Source: Leptospira sp. (GTDB taxonomy: Bacteria > Spirochaetota > Leptospiria > Leptospirales > Leptospiraceae). Taken from it: a stretch of DNA of 64,000 nt. Location: NCBI GenBank assembly GCA_016742255.1, contig JACVCB010000006.1, positions 1-64,000 of the forward strand. The letters run 5' to 3'. Shown here one piece after another: positions 38,930 through 47,873 of the stretch (its first letter is position 1; each line of letters starts with the position of its first letter). The position numbers were made by a program, and so were the translations under genes. The notes beneath the pieces are model-generated. The model saw only the letters and a list, made by a program, of their open reading frames with translations. It was not told the origin of the DNA and searched no databases.

Positions 38930-39929
38930 CCACAAACTGGATTCACCTCTGCTTCCTTGTTACGCTTGTTTTGCGAAGGAAGTAGAAGATGGAAGTTCTG
39001 CAAATGTTACAGACACACGAATCTCCTCTCCCTTTCCTTGGAGGGGAGATTTTTTCCCTCCCATTCTTGACGATCCCATTCCCGACCACTTGAAAAAGAT
39101 TTCCGATTTAGGAATCCCTCATATCTTCGATATCCACACTCATTTTTTTCCAGAAACCATTATGAAATTAATTTGGCGTTGGTTTGATAATGCCAATTGG
39201 GCAATTGGATACGGTCTGCCAGAACTGGAAAGAGTAGATCGCCTGCACCACAATGGAATCAAACAGTTTACCACTCTCAACTATGCTCATAAAAAGAATA
39301 TGGCAAAGTCACTTAATGATTGGACCTATAACAATTATCAAAATTGGCAAGGTGCCATACCCTTTGGGACATTTTATCCTGAAGAAGGTGTGTACTCCTA
39401 TGTAAAAGAAGCGGTTGAGGTATATGGTTTTTTAGGATTTAAACTCCATTGTGAAGTATCCAAACTCAATTTAAACGATCCAGAACTCAGTGATTGTTTT
39501 GGTTATTTGGAAAAGAAAGAAATTCCGATCCTCATCCATACGGGTACCGCACCTTTACCGGGTGAATTTACTGGAATTCAATTTTTTAAACCATTTATCC
39601 AAACCTATCCAAAATTACATGTAATAGTCGCTCATATGGGAGCACATGAAATATCCGCCTATGCTTCGTTACTTGAAGAATATCACAATTTAGCTTTGGA
39701 TACAACAATGGTATTTGTGGATTTTTTAGCGACTGGCAAAGAAACCGATGTTGACGAGGCAATCCCTCTCCTCGAACGATACAAGGATCAGATTTACTTT
39801 GGATCTGACTTTCCGAATATCCCTTATAATCTAAACCATCCGATTTCCAAATTTTTGGACCTCCCCATCTCCGACAAAGCCAAACAAAAAATCCTCTTCG
39901 AAAACGGAAAAAACCGATTTTTTAAATGA
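38898..39929 (+). CDS. amidohydrolase-family metal-dependent hydrolase
   Basis: Metal-site residues of the amidohydrolase_2 family are all present: 'DIHTHFFPE', 'ILIHTG', 'VIVAHMGAH' and 'YFGSDFPN'. Relatives are decarboxylases or hydrolases; the substrate is unknown. The given start is the GTG that opens the longest frame (343 residues) and overlaps the acyl-CoA dehydrogenase by 32 bp. A terminator-like hairpin lies inside its first 55 codons. A TTG at 39090 (280 residues) would avoid it, but neither start has a ribosome site. The N-terminus is therefore unsure; the core from about 39110 is firm. Confidence 0.85.
   Translation: MERKKHQSLHNHKLDSPLLPCYACFAKEVEDGSSANVTDTRISSPFPWRGDFFPPILDDPIPDHLKKISDLGIPHIFDIHTHFFPETIMKLIWRWFDNANWAIGYGLPELERVDRLHHNGIKQFTTLNYAHKKNMAKSLNDWTYNNYQNWQGAIPFGTFYPEEGVYSYVKEAVEVYGFLGFKLHCEVSKLNLNDPELSDCFGYLEKKEIPILIHTGTAPLPGEFTGIQFFKPFIQTYPKLHVIVAHMGAHEISAYASLLEEYHNLALDTTMVFVDFLATGKETDVDEAIPLLERYKDQIYFGSDFPNIPYNLNHPISKFLDLPISDKAKQKILFENGKNRFFK
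39021..39056 (+). terminator. intrinsic terminator after acyl-CoA dehydrogenase
   Basis: Eleven-base stem ATCTCCTCTCC / GGAGGGGAGAT (one T-G pair) with an eight-base loop, running directly into TTTTTT. It lies 91 bp after the dehydrogenase stop but inside the longest frame of the amidohydrolase. Confidence 0.65.
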
Positions 39930-39939
39930 AACGTGGTTG

Positions 39940-39962
39940 CATTTGCAACAGCGTTGCAAATG
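39940..39962. promoter_or_regulatory. candidate Zur operator (zinc-uptake unit)
   Basis: Perfect 10-3-10 palindrome with arms CATTTGCAAC and GTTGCAAATG around AGC, ending 20 bp before the ATG of the first gene. Its core TGCAAC-N3-GTTGCA equals that at 35318-35332. It sits where a repressor would block the promoter of the porin-znuACB cluster. Confidence 0.75.
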
Positions 39963-39982
39963 ATGTCTCCACAGAGGTACTT

Positions 39983-40726
39983 ATGAATTTTTTAAAACCC
40001 ATCTTGGTATTTGTGGTATTTGTCTCTCTGGTCAATTGTGCGGAACTTTTTTCATCCAAAGAAAAGGATAATAACGATGTAATCCTCGCTGCTTTATTGG
40101 CAAACAGTGGAACTTGCGGACAATCTGCACGTTCTGGAGCTGCGGGAAATGGAACACGGTTTAATTTTTTTGGCTGTTCTGGTGATGCGACAACAACCTT
40201 ACTTGGTTTAGGGTTTACTGCTCAGAATGTGACTTTTAATGGTGGTATATCAGGAACCAGTGATGCATCCACTATTGTCACACGTGCCAGTAGTTTATCA
40301 TCTTCTGGTGGTTCCAAAAAAGCGGGGATAGAAGTTACATACGTTTTAAACAATGCATCATCCACTTTAAAAGCTATTTTGCCTGGTGAAACCAATTTCA
40401 ATGGACCTGGTTTTCTGATATCTGCTACAACGATTCAGAAATTAGTAGATAATACTTCTTCCGCTTTTACAAAATCTGCAACTTGGGGAACTTCTCTTGG
40501 GATTGAAAAAACGTTATGTTTAGAAGTTCATGAAGAAAGTGGTGCTCATATCTTTGGTTGGGAAGGATCTTGTGATTCTGTAAACAGATCTTCTTACCAA
40601 TTCGAACAGGATAGTGTGATAGTGAATGTAAATGGTGACCGAGTTGGTCTAAGACTTAATAATGTCATTGTCAAATCGATGACCATCTATTCGTCTGTAA
40701 TAGGCACTTCAGGAATGATTCGATAA
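39983..40726 (+). CDS. lipoprotein of the zinc-uptake cluster
   Basis: 247 residues from the ATG after AGAGGT. A start 57 bp earlier would run through the operator. Signal peptide and lipobox 'LVNC' (Cys18). The rest is Ser/Thr/Asn/Gly-rich with predicted beta structure and several cysteines. A 'HEESGAHIFGWEGSC' segment holds two histidines that could bind metal. No family is recognised. First gene behind the candidate Zur operator and 19 bp before the outer-membrane protein, so probably part of zinc acquisition (inference). Confidence 0.8.
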   Translation: MNFLKPILVFVVFVSLVNCAELFSSKEKDNNDVILAALLANSGTCGQSARSGAAGNGTRFNFFGCSGDATTTLLGLGFTAQNVTFNGGISGTSDASTIVTRASSLSSSGGSKKAGIEVTYVLNNASSTLKAILPGETNFNGPGFLISATTIQKLVDNTSSAFTKSATWGTSLGIEKTLCLEVHEESGAHIFGWEGSCDSVNRSSYQFEQDSVIVNVNGDRVGLRLNNVIVKSMTIYSSVIGTSGMIR

Positions 40727-40745
40727 GGATATAAATATTAGTATT

Positions 40746-42107
40746 GTGAAACTTGGATTCCATAAACATTTTTCCTTTCTTCGGCTGGTAGTTGTTATGC
40801 TACCAGTCTTTTTTGCATTTTGGTTGTATGCGGATACAAATGACTGGGAAAAAGAACTAGAAGAACCAGATTCCAAAAAACAATCAAACTCACTTAAATC
40901 CAAATCGCCAAATCCAGAACCCAATGATTGGGAAGCAGAACTTGATAAAGATTTAAAAGACCAAGAAACAAGAAGTAAAAGTACAGAAGGAAGTCGTGGA
41001 GTCACGTCCAACGTACAACAACCCAACCAAATCAATCGTTCTGCACAAAACTTGATGATGGATGTTTCTGCCGCGATTGACATAGTCGGAGCATGGGATC
41101 GAAACAAACCAAGGGGAACAGGGGAACGTATCGATAATAAAATGGATGTTCGTTCTGCTGAGTTTGGATTTACAGCTGCGGTTGACCAATGGATGCGAGC
41201 CAATTTTTTGGGTGCTGCTCACGGGGAAGATGGGAAATATTATTTTGAGGTCCATGAAGCAAATGTTTTGTTCCCATTTTTACCTTTTAATACTTCTCTC
41301 AAAGTAGGACAGATGTTTCTCGATATTGGAAGGTTGAATCGAATCCACCTTCACGACAGGCCTTTCACGATGAATCCAATCGTACATGAAAAATTCATTG
41401 GTTTTGAGTCTGCTATGGATACAGGAGCAGAGTTTAGTATTTTATTACCATGGAAATGGATTACCCAGGAATTAGTGTTAGGTGCAACTAATGGAAGGAA
41501 ATGGGGTCATGCCCATACGGAAGGCCAACAAAAAAATAACCCAATGGGTTATGCCCACCTCAAACATTTTTATTATTTTGGAAATAACTGGGGAACCCAA
41601 TTTGGATTTTCTGGAGTTCGGTATGAACCAACGACAGATAGAAAAAACCAAAGGTATCTGTATGGAATGGATGCGGTTTTAAGATGGAATCGTTCCAATC
41701 TCAGAGAACTCATGATCATGTCCGAAGGTTGGTACCAACAAGAAATTTTCCCAGAACAAATGGACCCAAGCACCTTCCAAAAATCAAAAGCAGCATCCAG
41801 AGACCAGTGGGGTTATTACTTTTTTGTGGATTATAAATTCCACCAACTTTGGTCACTCGGGTATCGTTATGATTATTTTACTGATAAATCACTTGTCGAC
41901 AAAAATGGAAAACTAGCAGACAATGCTATAGAAGCCCATTCGACTCAAATTACTTTTCATAGTTCAGAATTTGGAAGGATTCGTGGTTCGATCGAAAGGC
42001 GATACATCCAGGATTTTTCCAAACAAGAATTCCAGGAACAGCGCGAGTGGAGATTTTATGTGCAAGCAGTCGCCATTTTAGGTTCTCATCCTGCACATAG
42101 TTATTAA
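40746..42107 (+). CDS. His-rich outer-membrane protein, candidate zinc channel
   Basis: 453 residues from a GTG start; signal peptide ends near 'FWLYA'. A charged linker with repeated 'NDWE.EL' follows, then a beta-barrel-like region from about residue 100. The barrel part has 'VGQMFLDIGRLN' and alternating aromatic strands, as in porin-like proteins. Histidines are abundant and clustered: 'HLHDR', 'HAHTEG', 'HLKHF' and the C-terminal 'SHPAHSY'. It stands between the lipoprotein and znuA, with a 14-bp gap to znuA. Likely carries zinc across the outer membrane (inference); it has no TonB plug. Confidence 0.75.
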   Translation: MKLGFHKHFSFLRLVVVMLPVFFAFWLYADTNDWEKELEEPDSKKQSNSLKSKSPNPEPNDWEAELDKDLKDQETRSKSTEGSRGVTSNVQQPNQINRSAQNLMMDVSAAIDIVGAWDRNKPRGTGERIDNKMDVRSAEFGFTAAVDQWMRANFLGAAHGEDGKYYFEVHEANVLFPFLPFNTSLKVGQMFLDIGRLNRIHLHDRPFTMNPIVHEKFIGFESAMDTGAEFSILLPWKWITQELVLGATNGRKWGHAHTEGQQKNNPMGYAHLKHFYYFGNNWGTQFGFSGVRYEPTTDRKNQRYLYGMDAVLRWNRSNLRELMIMSEGWYQQEIFPEQMDPSTFQKSKAASRDQWGYYFFVDYKFHQLWSLGYRYDYFTDKSLVDKNGKLADNAIEAHSTQITFHSSEFGRIRGSIERRYIQDFSKQEFQEQREWRFYVQAVAILGSHPAHSY

Positions 42108-42121
42108 GGAAATAGGATATC

Positions 42122-43084
42122 ATGTATCAATTTGATTCTGCAATTTATCATCATCAAAATTCAAAGAATAAACCAATCTTTCATTTTCTGATTCTCTCTA
42201 TCCTTATGTTTATTTCCTCACCTGTATTCGGAAAGGTATCACTTGTAGCAAGTATCTCGGATATTAAGTACATCGCCGAACAAGTCGCAGGTGATAGGGC
42301 AGATGTTTATGGAATGATTCGAGGTGTGGACGATCCACACTTTGTGATGACACGCCCTGACTTTTTGGTGAAACTGAGTGAGGCCGATGTTCTTTGTGTG
42401 GTAGGACTCGATTTAGAAGTAGGTTGGATTCCATATCTCCAACAACAATCTCGCAATATGAAAATCCAAAAAGGCCAACCAGGGTATTGTGACACTTCCT
42501 TTGGAGTGAAAATCCTTGGGGAACCAACAGTGATGATGGATAGGTCCATGGGAGATATGCACATTTATGGGAATCCCCATTATTGGAATGACCCGATCAA
42601 TGCCATCCAAATGGCCCAAAACATCAAAAATGCCCTTACAAGAGTGGATCCACTCAATGGGGAGTACTATGAAACTAATTTTAATTCCTTTAAAAAACGT
42701 CTCATCCAACTGACGAAAGAAGAGATGAAAAAAATGGAACCCTATTTTGGATTAAAAGTAGCAGTGTTCCATGACCAATTTGTTTATTTGGCATCTCGGT
42801 TTAAATTTAATGCAAACCTTACCATAGAAGAACGTCCTGGAGTTCCACCTTCTGTACGTTATATGGATCAGGTGATCGGATATATGATAGCAGAAAAGAT
42901 AAAAATTATCTTGATCGGACCCTATCACAATCCAAAGTATGCTGAGTACGTATCGTCCAAGGTGCCTGGATCGGTTGTGGTCACACTTCCGGTTTCCGTA
43001 GGTGCACTAGACACCACTAGTTATGAAGAGACCTTACGTTTGAGTTTACAAAAGATACGCGATGCAAGCGATAAAACTAAATAG
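42122..43084 (+). CDS. znuA: zinc/manganese ABC transporter substrate-binding protein
   Basis: 320 residues with a signal peptide ending about residue 39 ('SSPVFG'). Cluster A-I binding-protein fold. Metal ligands are visible in 'DPHFVMTRP' and 'GNPHYWNDP' and probably in 'FHDQF'. The fourth ligand is less clear. It lacks the long His-rich loop of many ZnuA proteins. It captures metal in the periplasm and passes it to ZnuB. It overlaps znuC by 23 bp. Zinc specificity is inferred from the operator shared with the CobW-type gene; manganese cannot be excluded. Confidence 0.9.
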   Translation: MYQFDSAIYHHQNSKNKPIFHFLILSILMFISSPVFGKVSLVASISDIKYIAEQVAGDRADVYGMIRGVDDPHFVMTRPDFLVKLSEADVLCVVGLDLEVGWIPYLQQQSRNMKIQKGQPGYCDTSFGVKILGEPTVMMDRSMGDMHIYGNPHYWNDPINAIQMAQNIKNALTRVDPLNGEYYETNFNSFKKRLIQLTKEEMKKMEPYFGLKVAVFHDQFVYLASRFKFNANLTIEERPGVPPSVRYMDQVIGYMIAEKIKIILIGPYHNPKYAEYVSSKVPGSVVVTLPVSVGALDTTSYEETLRLSLQKIRDASDKTK

Positions 43085-43775
43085 TCCAAAGACTCACACC
43101 ACTTTTATCCATGCAGACCACTTGTCTGTTGGGTACAGAAAAGAGTTTCCTGTTGTCTCAGACATCCACCTACACATTGAATCCGGCAAAACTTACGCCC
43201 TAGTCGGTGGAAATGGAGCTGGAAAAACAACATTGTTTCGAACCCTCACTGACTTACTCCCACCACTTGCGGGAACCATCACTTTTTCAAAATCAATTAC
43301 CACATCCTATGTTCCCCAAGCGAAAAAAATGGCATTGGATTTCCCTCTCAGAGTGGAAGACGTTTTACTGATGCCAAAAAATATTGGGCTTAGTTTTTTA
43401 CCTAAATCTAAATTTTCAGAAGAGGATAGAGAATTAATAGAACGAACCGGTGTTAGTTCCTATTTGAAAAAACAAATTTCATTGTGTAGTGGTGGGCAAC
43501 TTCAAAAAGTTCTGATTTTACGATCCTTACTGACGAAGGCAAACTTGATATTTTTAGATGAACCAATGGATTCATTGGACCATAACGCAAGGGAACTCTT
43601 TCAGTCTGTTTTATCCGAATATCTAAAACAAGGAAATCGATCTTTGTTTTTCATTACCCACAGTCTTGAACATGATTGGGGATTTGGGTTTGATGAAATT
43701 TTTGAAATTGATGAAGGGAAATTATTTAATATCACAAAAGGAGAAAGGCCTCCCAATTGCCACCACCATGACTAG
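43062..43775 (+). CDS. znuC: zinc ABC transporter ATP-binding protein
   Basis: 237 residues. Walker A 'GGNGAGKTT' (about 45-53), signature 'LCSGGQLQKV', Walker B 'LIFLDEPMDSLD', and the H-loop 'FFITHS'. It powers the uptake system with ZnuA and ZnuB. It starts inside the end of znuA, and its own end overlaps znuB by eight bases, so all three are translationally coupled. The C-terminus ends in 'HHHD', a possible metal-binding tail. Confidence 0.95.
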   Translation: MQAIKLNSPKTHTTFIHADHLSVGYRKEFPVVSDIHLHIESGKTYALVGGNGAGKTTLFRTLTDLLPPLAGTITFSKSITTSYVPQAKKMALDFPLRVEDVLLMPKNIGLSFLPKSKFSEEDRELIERTGVSSYLKKQISLCSGGQLQKVLILRSLLTKANLIFLDEPMDSLDHNARELFQSVLSEYLKQGNRSLFFITHSLEHDWGFGFDEIFEIDEGKLFNITKGERPPNCHHHD

Positions 43776-44622
43776 TCTCCTTTCCAGTTGGAATTTATTT
43801 TTACCTCAAATTTTAGTCGGAAGCCTTGTTGGAGCTTTATTATCTGTACTCGGTATCCTGATTGTTTTAAGGGGTATGACATTTTTTGGTGTGACCCTTT
43901 CACAAGCGGTTACGTTTTCAGTTGCCTTGTCTTTGTTTATGGAGTGGCCAGGTGAAATTTTTCCTATCCTATTCTCTTGTATCTTAGTTTTTCCTTTATT
44001 GTACGTGCGAAAACTTCCTGGTATGAAGGAAGAAGTGATCCTTGGTATTTTATTTGTTTTCTTTTCTGCCGCATCGCAGTTTATGTTAGCACTCGGTGGA
44101 AATGTTCAAAACCATTTGATGGCAGCGTTTTTTGGTGATATATTAACTTCGCAAGTCAGAGCAGATTCACTTGGTATCTATGTTGCTATCTTCTTTTTTA
44201 TCTTATATTTAAGTTTTTTTCGTCGGTTTTTGTTTATTAGCTTTGATCGAGACGAATACAAAATCCAAGTAGGAAATCCACTTCCGTTTGATCTTTTGTT
44301 TTATATCATCCTTGCTGCTTCCCTAACTGTTGCAGTTAATTTACTCGGAACCTTTTACAGCATTGCTCACCTTTTACTCCCTGTGTTTGCATTACTTCCC
44401 ATCATTCGTTCATTAAAAATTTTAACAGTTGTTTGTGTTTTGTTTTCGATCACTTCGACTTGTTTCGGATTTATGGTATCTCTTATTGGATTGGAGAGGA
44501 ACGGTGAAATGATTTATTTTCCCACTTCCTCCAGTATCATCCTTGTTCTTTGTTTTTTTGCATTTTTTATTCATACAAGTCGCTATCTAATCACTTCCTT
44601 TTTTTCACAAAAAAGCCGATAG
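43768..44622 (+). CDS. znuB: zinc ABC transporter permease
   Basis: 284 residues from the ATG that overlaps the end of znuC. The frame is open 102 bp further up inside znuC. About eight membrane segments in the ABC-3 family layout, with 'GSLVGALLSVLGILIVLRGMTFFGVTLSQA' near the start (the conserved 'G..lG..lvlRgmsl.G.alSHa' block, here with SQA). Completes the transporter. Confidence 0.92.
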   Translation: MTSLLSSWNLFLPQILVGSLVGALLSVLGILIVLRGMTFFGVTLSQAVTFSVALSLFMEWPGEIFPILFSCILVFPLLYVRKLPGMKEEVILGILFVFFSAASQFMLALGGNVQNHLMAAFFGDILTSQVRADSLGIYVAIFFFILYLSFFRRFLFISFDRDEYKIQVGNPLPFDLLFYIILAASLTVAVNLLGTFYSIAHLLLPVFALLPIIRSLKILTVVCVLFSITSTCFGFMVSLIGLERNGEMIYFPTSSSIILVLCFFAFFIHTSRYLITSFFSQKSR

Positions 44623-44629
44623 GAAATCT

Positions 44630-45532
44630 GTGGAAACCATTCCTTGTAATACCTGTGGCAAAATTTCTTTTACCCATTTGCATACGAAAAATAGCCCGAT
44701 AGGGGAATCATTTTCGATTGTTAGTTGTGATCATTGTGGACTTGTACAAGTGAACCCACAACCAAGTTTGTTAGAAGTTAAAAAATACTATGATGATTCT
44801 TATTTTACCCAGAGGACGGAACGTGGGTATGATAATTATTATTCCAGTGACCTCCGAAAAGAAATCTCTCGTGTTTTCCAATTGAATCTACAAGATTTAG
44901 ATTTTTTTCATTGGGAGAAAAATCGGATCAAAGAAAAAGAGTCTACACCGACTAAACTTTCCTCACTTGATATCGGATGTGCTGCCGGGTACTTTGTCGC
45001 ATATATGAAAGAAAGAGGGTATGATGCCAAAGGAATTGAAATTGCAGATGGTCCTGTCAAGTATGCTAGGGAAACTCTTGGTCTTTCGATTTTCCAAGAA
45101 AATTTTTTAGAATGGGATCTTAGATATCAAAACCAATTTGATGTCATCACTCTCTGGGCAACAATCGAACATTTACACAAACCCAAAGAAACGTTAGAAA
45201 AAATCATGAAACATTTGTTACCTGGTGGAATTTTGATTTTGTCCACGTGTCGGTATGGATTCCTTGCAAAATGGAATGGAATTCATTGGAGGTATTTGAA
45301 TGTACCAGAACATCTTTATTATTATTCTTTTTCTGGACTAAAACAATTATTAACTTCGCTTGGTTACAAATTTCCCAAAGCCTTTACTTATGGAAGTGGT
45401 CTTACAAGTCGAAAAAATGCCAGTGTTTTCTTTCGATTTCGAAAGGCATTTTTTGATCGATTCGTGAAATGGTTCCGCATGGGAGACATGATGGTCTTTC
45501 GTGTGACAAAAAACAAATCAGACAGAAAGTGA
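44630..45532 (+). CDS. class I SAM methyltransferase with N-terminal zinc ribbon
   Basis: 300 residues from a GTG start with AGGAAA upstream. Two CxxC pairs ('CNTCGK', 'CDHCGL') at residues 5-38 form a zinc ribbon. The SAM site is 'LDIGCAAGYFVAYMKERG' (about 105). 'ATIEHLHKPKETLEKI' and 'GGILILSTCRYG' follow, as in Methyltransf_23 proteins acting on polysaccharide or quinone-like substrates. It is seven bases after znuB, so possibly co-transcribed, though its function has no visible link to zinc. The substrate is unknown. Confidence 0.9.
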   Translation: METIPCNTCGKISFTHLHTKNSPIGESFSIVSCDHCGLVQVNPQPSLLEVKKYYDDSYFTQRTERGYDNYYSSDLRKEISRVFQLNLQDLDFFHWEKNRIKEKESTPTKLSSLDIGCAAGYFVAYMKERGYDAKGIEIADGPVKYARETLGLSIFQENFLEWDLRYQNQFDVITLWATIEHLHKPKETLEKIMKHLLPGGILILSTCRYGFLAKWNGIHWRYLNVPEHLYYYSFSGLKQLLTSLGYKFPKAFTYGSGLTSRKNASVFFRFRKAFFDRFVKWFRMGDMMVFRVTKNKSDRK

Positions 45533-46123
45533 TTTTAAAATATCCTCAACACAAAAGTTAACTACTTCCTCTAAATCGGCAGTTGCATCTACAAATATTG
45601 TCGATTCAGGTAAAATTGCTAGATAGTTTTGATAAATTCGCGTTTGTTCTGAACTTTCATCAAACACTTCTTGTTTTCCCCCGCGAGTATTCCTTCTCTC
45701 TAAGGCTTCTTCAGGAGATAAATCTAGGAAATAAACATGGTTTGGTTCTGGGAAACCTTTGTCTTCATTCATGTACAAAATGTCCGCAGCATGTTCTTCG
45801 TCTCTACCTTGGTAAGCTGCAGTTGAAAAATAGTATCTGTCTTGCACAATTGATTTACCATTCTTTAACGTTGGTAAGATGATGTCTTGAACAGATAGTT
45901 CCCTGTCTTGTAAAAAGAGTTTTAATTGTTCTTCTTGGGTGAGTTTGATTTTCCCTTGGAGGAATTCTCGGATTTTTTTACCGAAAACACTATCGGTAGG
46001 TTCCCTGTGCCATACATTTGGGAACAATTTTTCATTTAGAATTTCAGAAACCCTCTTTGAAACTGTTGTTTTCCCTGAACCATCGATCCCTTCGAAGACA
46101 AAAAACTGCGACTTTACTGGCAT
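45518..46123 (-). CDS. tmk: thymidylate kinase
   Basis: 201 residues. P-loop 'FEGIDGSGKTT' (9-19), 'REPTD' substrate motif and 'QDRYYFSTAAYQG' nucleotide-binding segment. The lid 'RRNTRGGKQEVFD' follows. It phosphorylates dTMP to dTDP for DNA synthesis. ATG preceded by GGAGGAGAT. Its 3' end overlaps the convergent methyltransferase by 15 bp. Confidence 0.96.
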   Translation of the reverse strand: MPVKSQFFVFEGIDGSGKTTVSKRVSEILNEKLFPNVWHREPTDSVFGKKIREFLQGKIKLTQEEQLKLFLQDRELSVQDIILPTLKNGKSIVQDRYYFSTAAYQGRDEEHAADILYMNEDKGFPEPNHVYFLDLSPEEALERRNTRGGKQEVFDESSEQTRIYQNYLAILPESTIFVDATADLEEVVNFCVEDILKSLSV

Positions 46124-46202
46124 ATCTCCTCCATATTTAGAATCATCGTTTTTTCCTCGACTTATTTACGAAATTCGACAGTTTAGTCTAAGGAGCAAAT
46201 AC

Positions 46203-46373
46203 ATGAAAAAAATTTCGTCTATGCTAATCATTGCTTTATTGGCTGTATTTATGATCAACTGTGCCTCTGAAGAAGTGAAACAACCGACTCAGCCAGTGGT
46301 AGAAGAACCAAAACCTTCTAAAAAGCCAAAATTGGATGACTCATTCAAAACAAGAGCAAGAGACATCAAGTAA
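46203..46373 (+). CDS. small lipoprotein
   Basis: 56 residues. Signal peptide with lipobox 'MINC' (Cys20), followed by a Pro/Lys/Glu-rich tail ending 'FKTRARDIK'. The frame upstream of this ATG runs antisense through tmk and is not used. AAGGAG lies eight bases before the ATG, and a strong terminator follows, so it is a separate transcription unit. Probably an abundant small envelope lipoprotein; function unknown. Confidence 0.85.
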   Translation: MKKISSMLIIALLAVFMINCASEEVKQPTQPVVEEPKPSKKPKLDDSFKTRARDIK

Positions 46374-46391
46374 TTGATGCTTTGCGTTCGG

Positions 46392-46428
46392 AAGCCACTC
46401 AAGGAGACTTGGGTGGCTTTTTTTTTAC
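46392..46428 (+). terminator. intrinsic terminator
   Basis: Twelve-base stem AAGCCACTCAAG / CTTGGGTGGCTT (one T-G pair) with a GAGA tetraloop, followed by a run of seven T. Ends the small lipoprotein transcript. Confidence 0.93.
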
Positions 46429-46557
46429 CATTTTGCTAAAAACTTCTACATAAATACGAGATTTTTACAATACTTGTTCGCTAATGCTAAAAAAACAAGC
46501 ATGATGCAGTAAACTTCACTACATTGCTCATTGGTACCGTTCTTGCAACAGGAATGT

Positions 46558-47829
46558 ATGTACCCCTCTATGCAAATAGAAAGTGAAAGTCATAAACTGG
46601 TTCGCGAGTGGAAAGAGTGGCTTGCCAGCGGAGATCTCACACCCGTTTTCCAACCTATCTTATCTTCAGAGTCGACTGGAATTTATGGTTACGAACTCCT
46701 CGGCCGATTGTCCACAGACCGAGGTTTATTTAGTTTAGGTGATTTTTTTCTCACTCATACTTTGGGTTATGATGAATTGTTTTTTTTGAAAAAACAAGTG
46801 GATGAAGAAATTCGATTTTCAGCCTTACAGAAATTTGCAAAAGAAGCACCTCCCGAAACCAAACTATTTTTAAACATATCGCCGAACATTTTGTACCATG
46901 CTCTCCTCAATTTGGAAACAACCTTACCACAGACCATTCGAATGGTGAGAGAAGTGGAACTTGATCCTTCTAGGATTGTGATTGAAATTACCGAAGAACG
47001 TTTTCCACATAATTTGGAACTTTTAAAACCTGTTCTCAATTTATACAGAAAGGAAGGATTTTCCATCGCCGTAGATGATGCTGGTTCGGAAGCAAGTAAC
47101 TTAGATAGAATCGGTTTATTTCACCCTGAGATCATCAAAGTAGATTTACAGATGTTACGTAGATCAACCTTTTCTAGAAATTTTAAAGAGATATTACTCA
47201 ACTTATCAAAATTAGGTGAGTCACTTGGTAGTAGTTTGTTATTCGAAGGTATAGAATCTGAAGATGAATTGTACAACGCTTTGAATTACGGAGCCAGGTA
47301 CATCCAAGGTTATTACTTTGCAAAACCCGAGATGAATTTTTCTGGTCGATTTGAATACAGATCGGAAATGCAATCTTCTTTGGAATACTTCCATGCACGA
47401 AAACAAAAAGAGATGAACCACCAAATTGAATGGGAAACGATTTGGAAAAATAAACTTTCTGAAATTGTAATGGGGTTTGGGGAAGAGGATGGGATTTGGG
47501 AATGGAAAGAGGATTTTTCTACATCTGTTTTTGGTGATGGGGACTTTTTTCGGATGTACATCACGAACCATATGGGGTTCCAAGTATCACCCAATTATGC
47601 GAGGTCAGAAACCGGTGAAATGAAACCTGATTATTCCATCTTGGGAAAAAACTGGTCCTTTCGGCCTTATTTTTTTGAGCACTTACATAAATCCAAAACA
47701 AGTCGTGATGCATGGACACTCTCTCAAATGTACCATGATATTTCGGAACGGATGATGTTACGGACATTTGCTAGAAACTTGTCCGAAAATTTGATATTAT
47801 TTATCGATGTGATCGTGTCTCGAGGCTGA
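46558..47829 (+). CDS. EAL-domain cyclic-di-GMP phosphodiesterase with C-terminal sensor
   Basis: 423 residues, cytosolic. The EAL domain (about residues 15-255) opens with 'YELLGRL', so the motif reads ELL. The other catalytic positions are present: 'NISP', 'EITEE', 'VDDAGS', 'IKVD' and 'FEGIES', ending 'QGYYFAKP'. It likely hydrolyses cyclic di-GMP. The C-terminal ~170 residues resemble the YkuI C-terminal PAS/Cache-like sensor ('GDFFRMYITNHMGFQVSPNY'). The start is uncertain: ATG at 46558 or 46570, or TTG at 46531. Transcribed alone. Confidence 0.9.
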   Translation: MYPSMQIESESHKLVREWKEWLASGDLTPVFQPILSSESTGIYGYELLGRLSTDRGLFSLGDFFLTHTLGYDELFFLKKQVDEEIRFSALQKFAKEAPPETKLFLNISPNILYHALLNLETTLPQTIRMVREVELDPSRIVIEITEERFPHNLELLKPVLNLYRKEGFSIAVDDAGSEASNLDRIGLFHPEIIKVDLQMLRRSTFSRNFKEILLNLSKLGESLGSSLLFEGIESEDELYNALNYGARYIQGYYFAKPEMNFSGRFEYRSEMQSSLEYFHARKQKEMNHQIEWETIWKNKLSEIVMGFGEEDGIWEWKEDFSTSVFGDGDFFRMYITNHMGFQVSPNYARSETGEMKPDYSILGKNWSFRPYFFEHLHKSKTSRDAWTLSQMYHDISERMMLRTFARNLSENLILFIDVIVSRG

Positions 47830-47873
47830 AAGTTTTTGCCGAACCAATCGGAACGTGAAAACTGGTTAGAGAT

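Noticed and set aside
45939..46202. N-terminal extension of the small lipoprotein
   Set aside because: It is antisense to tmk; the signal peptide and AAGGAG support the ATG at 46203.
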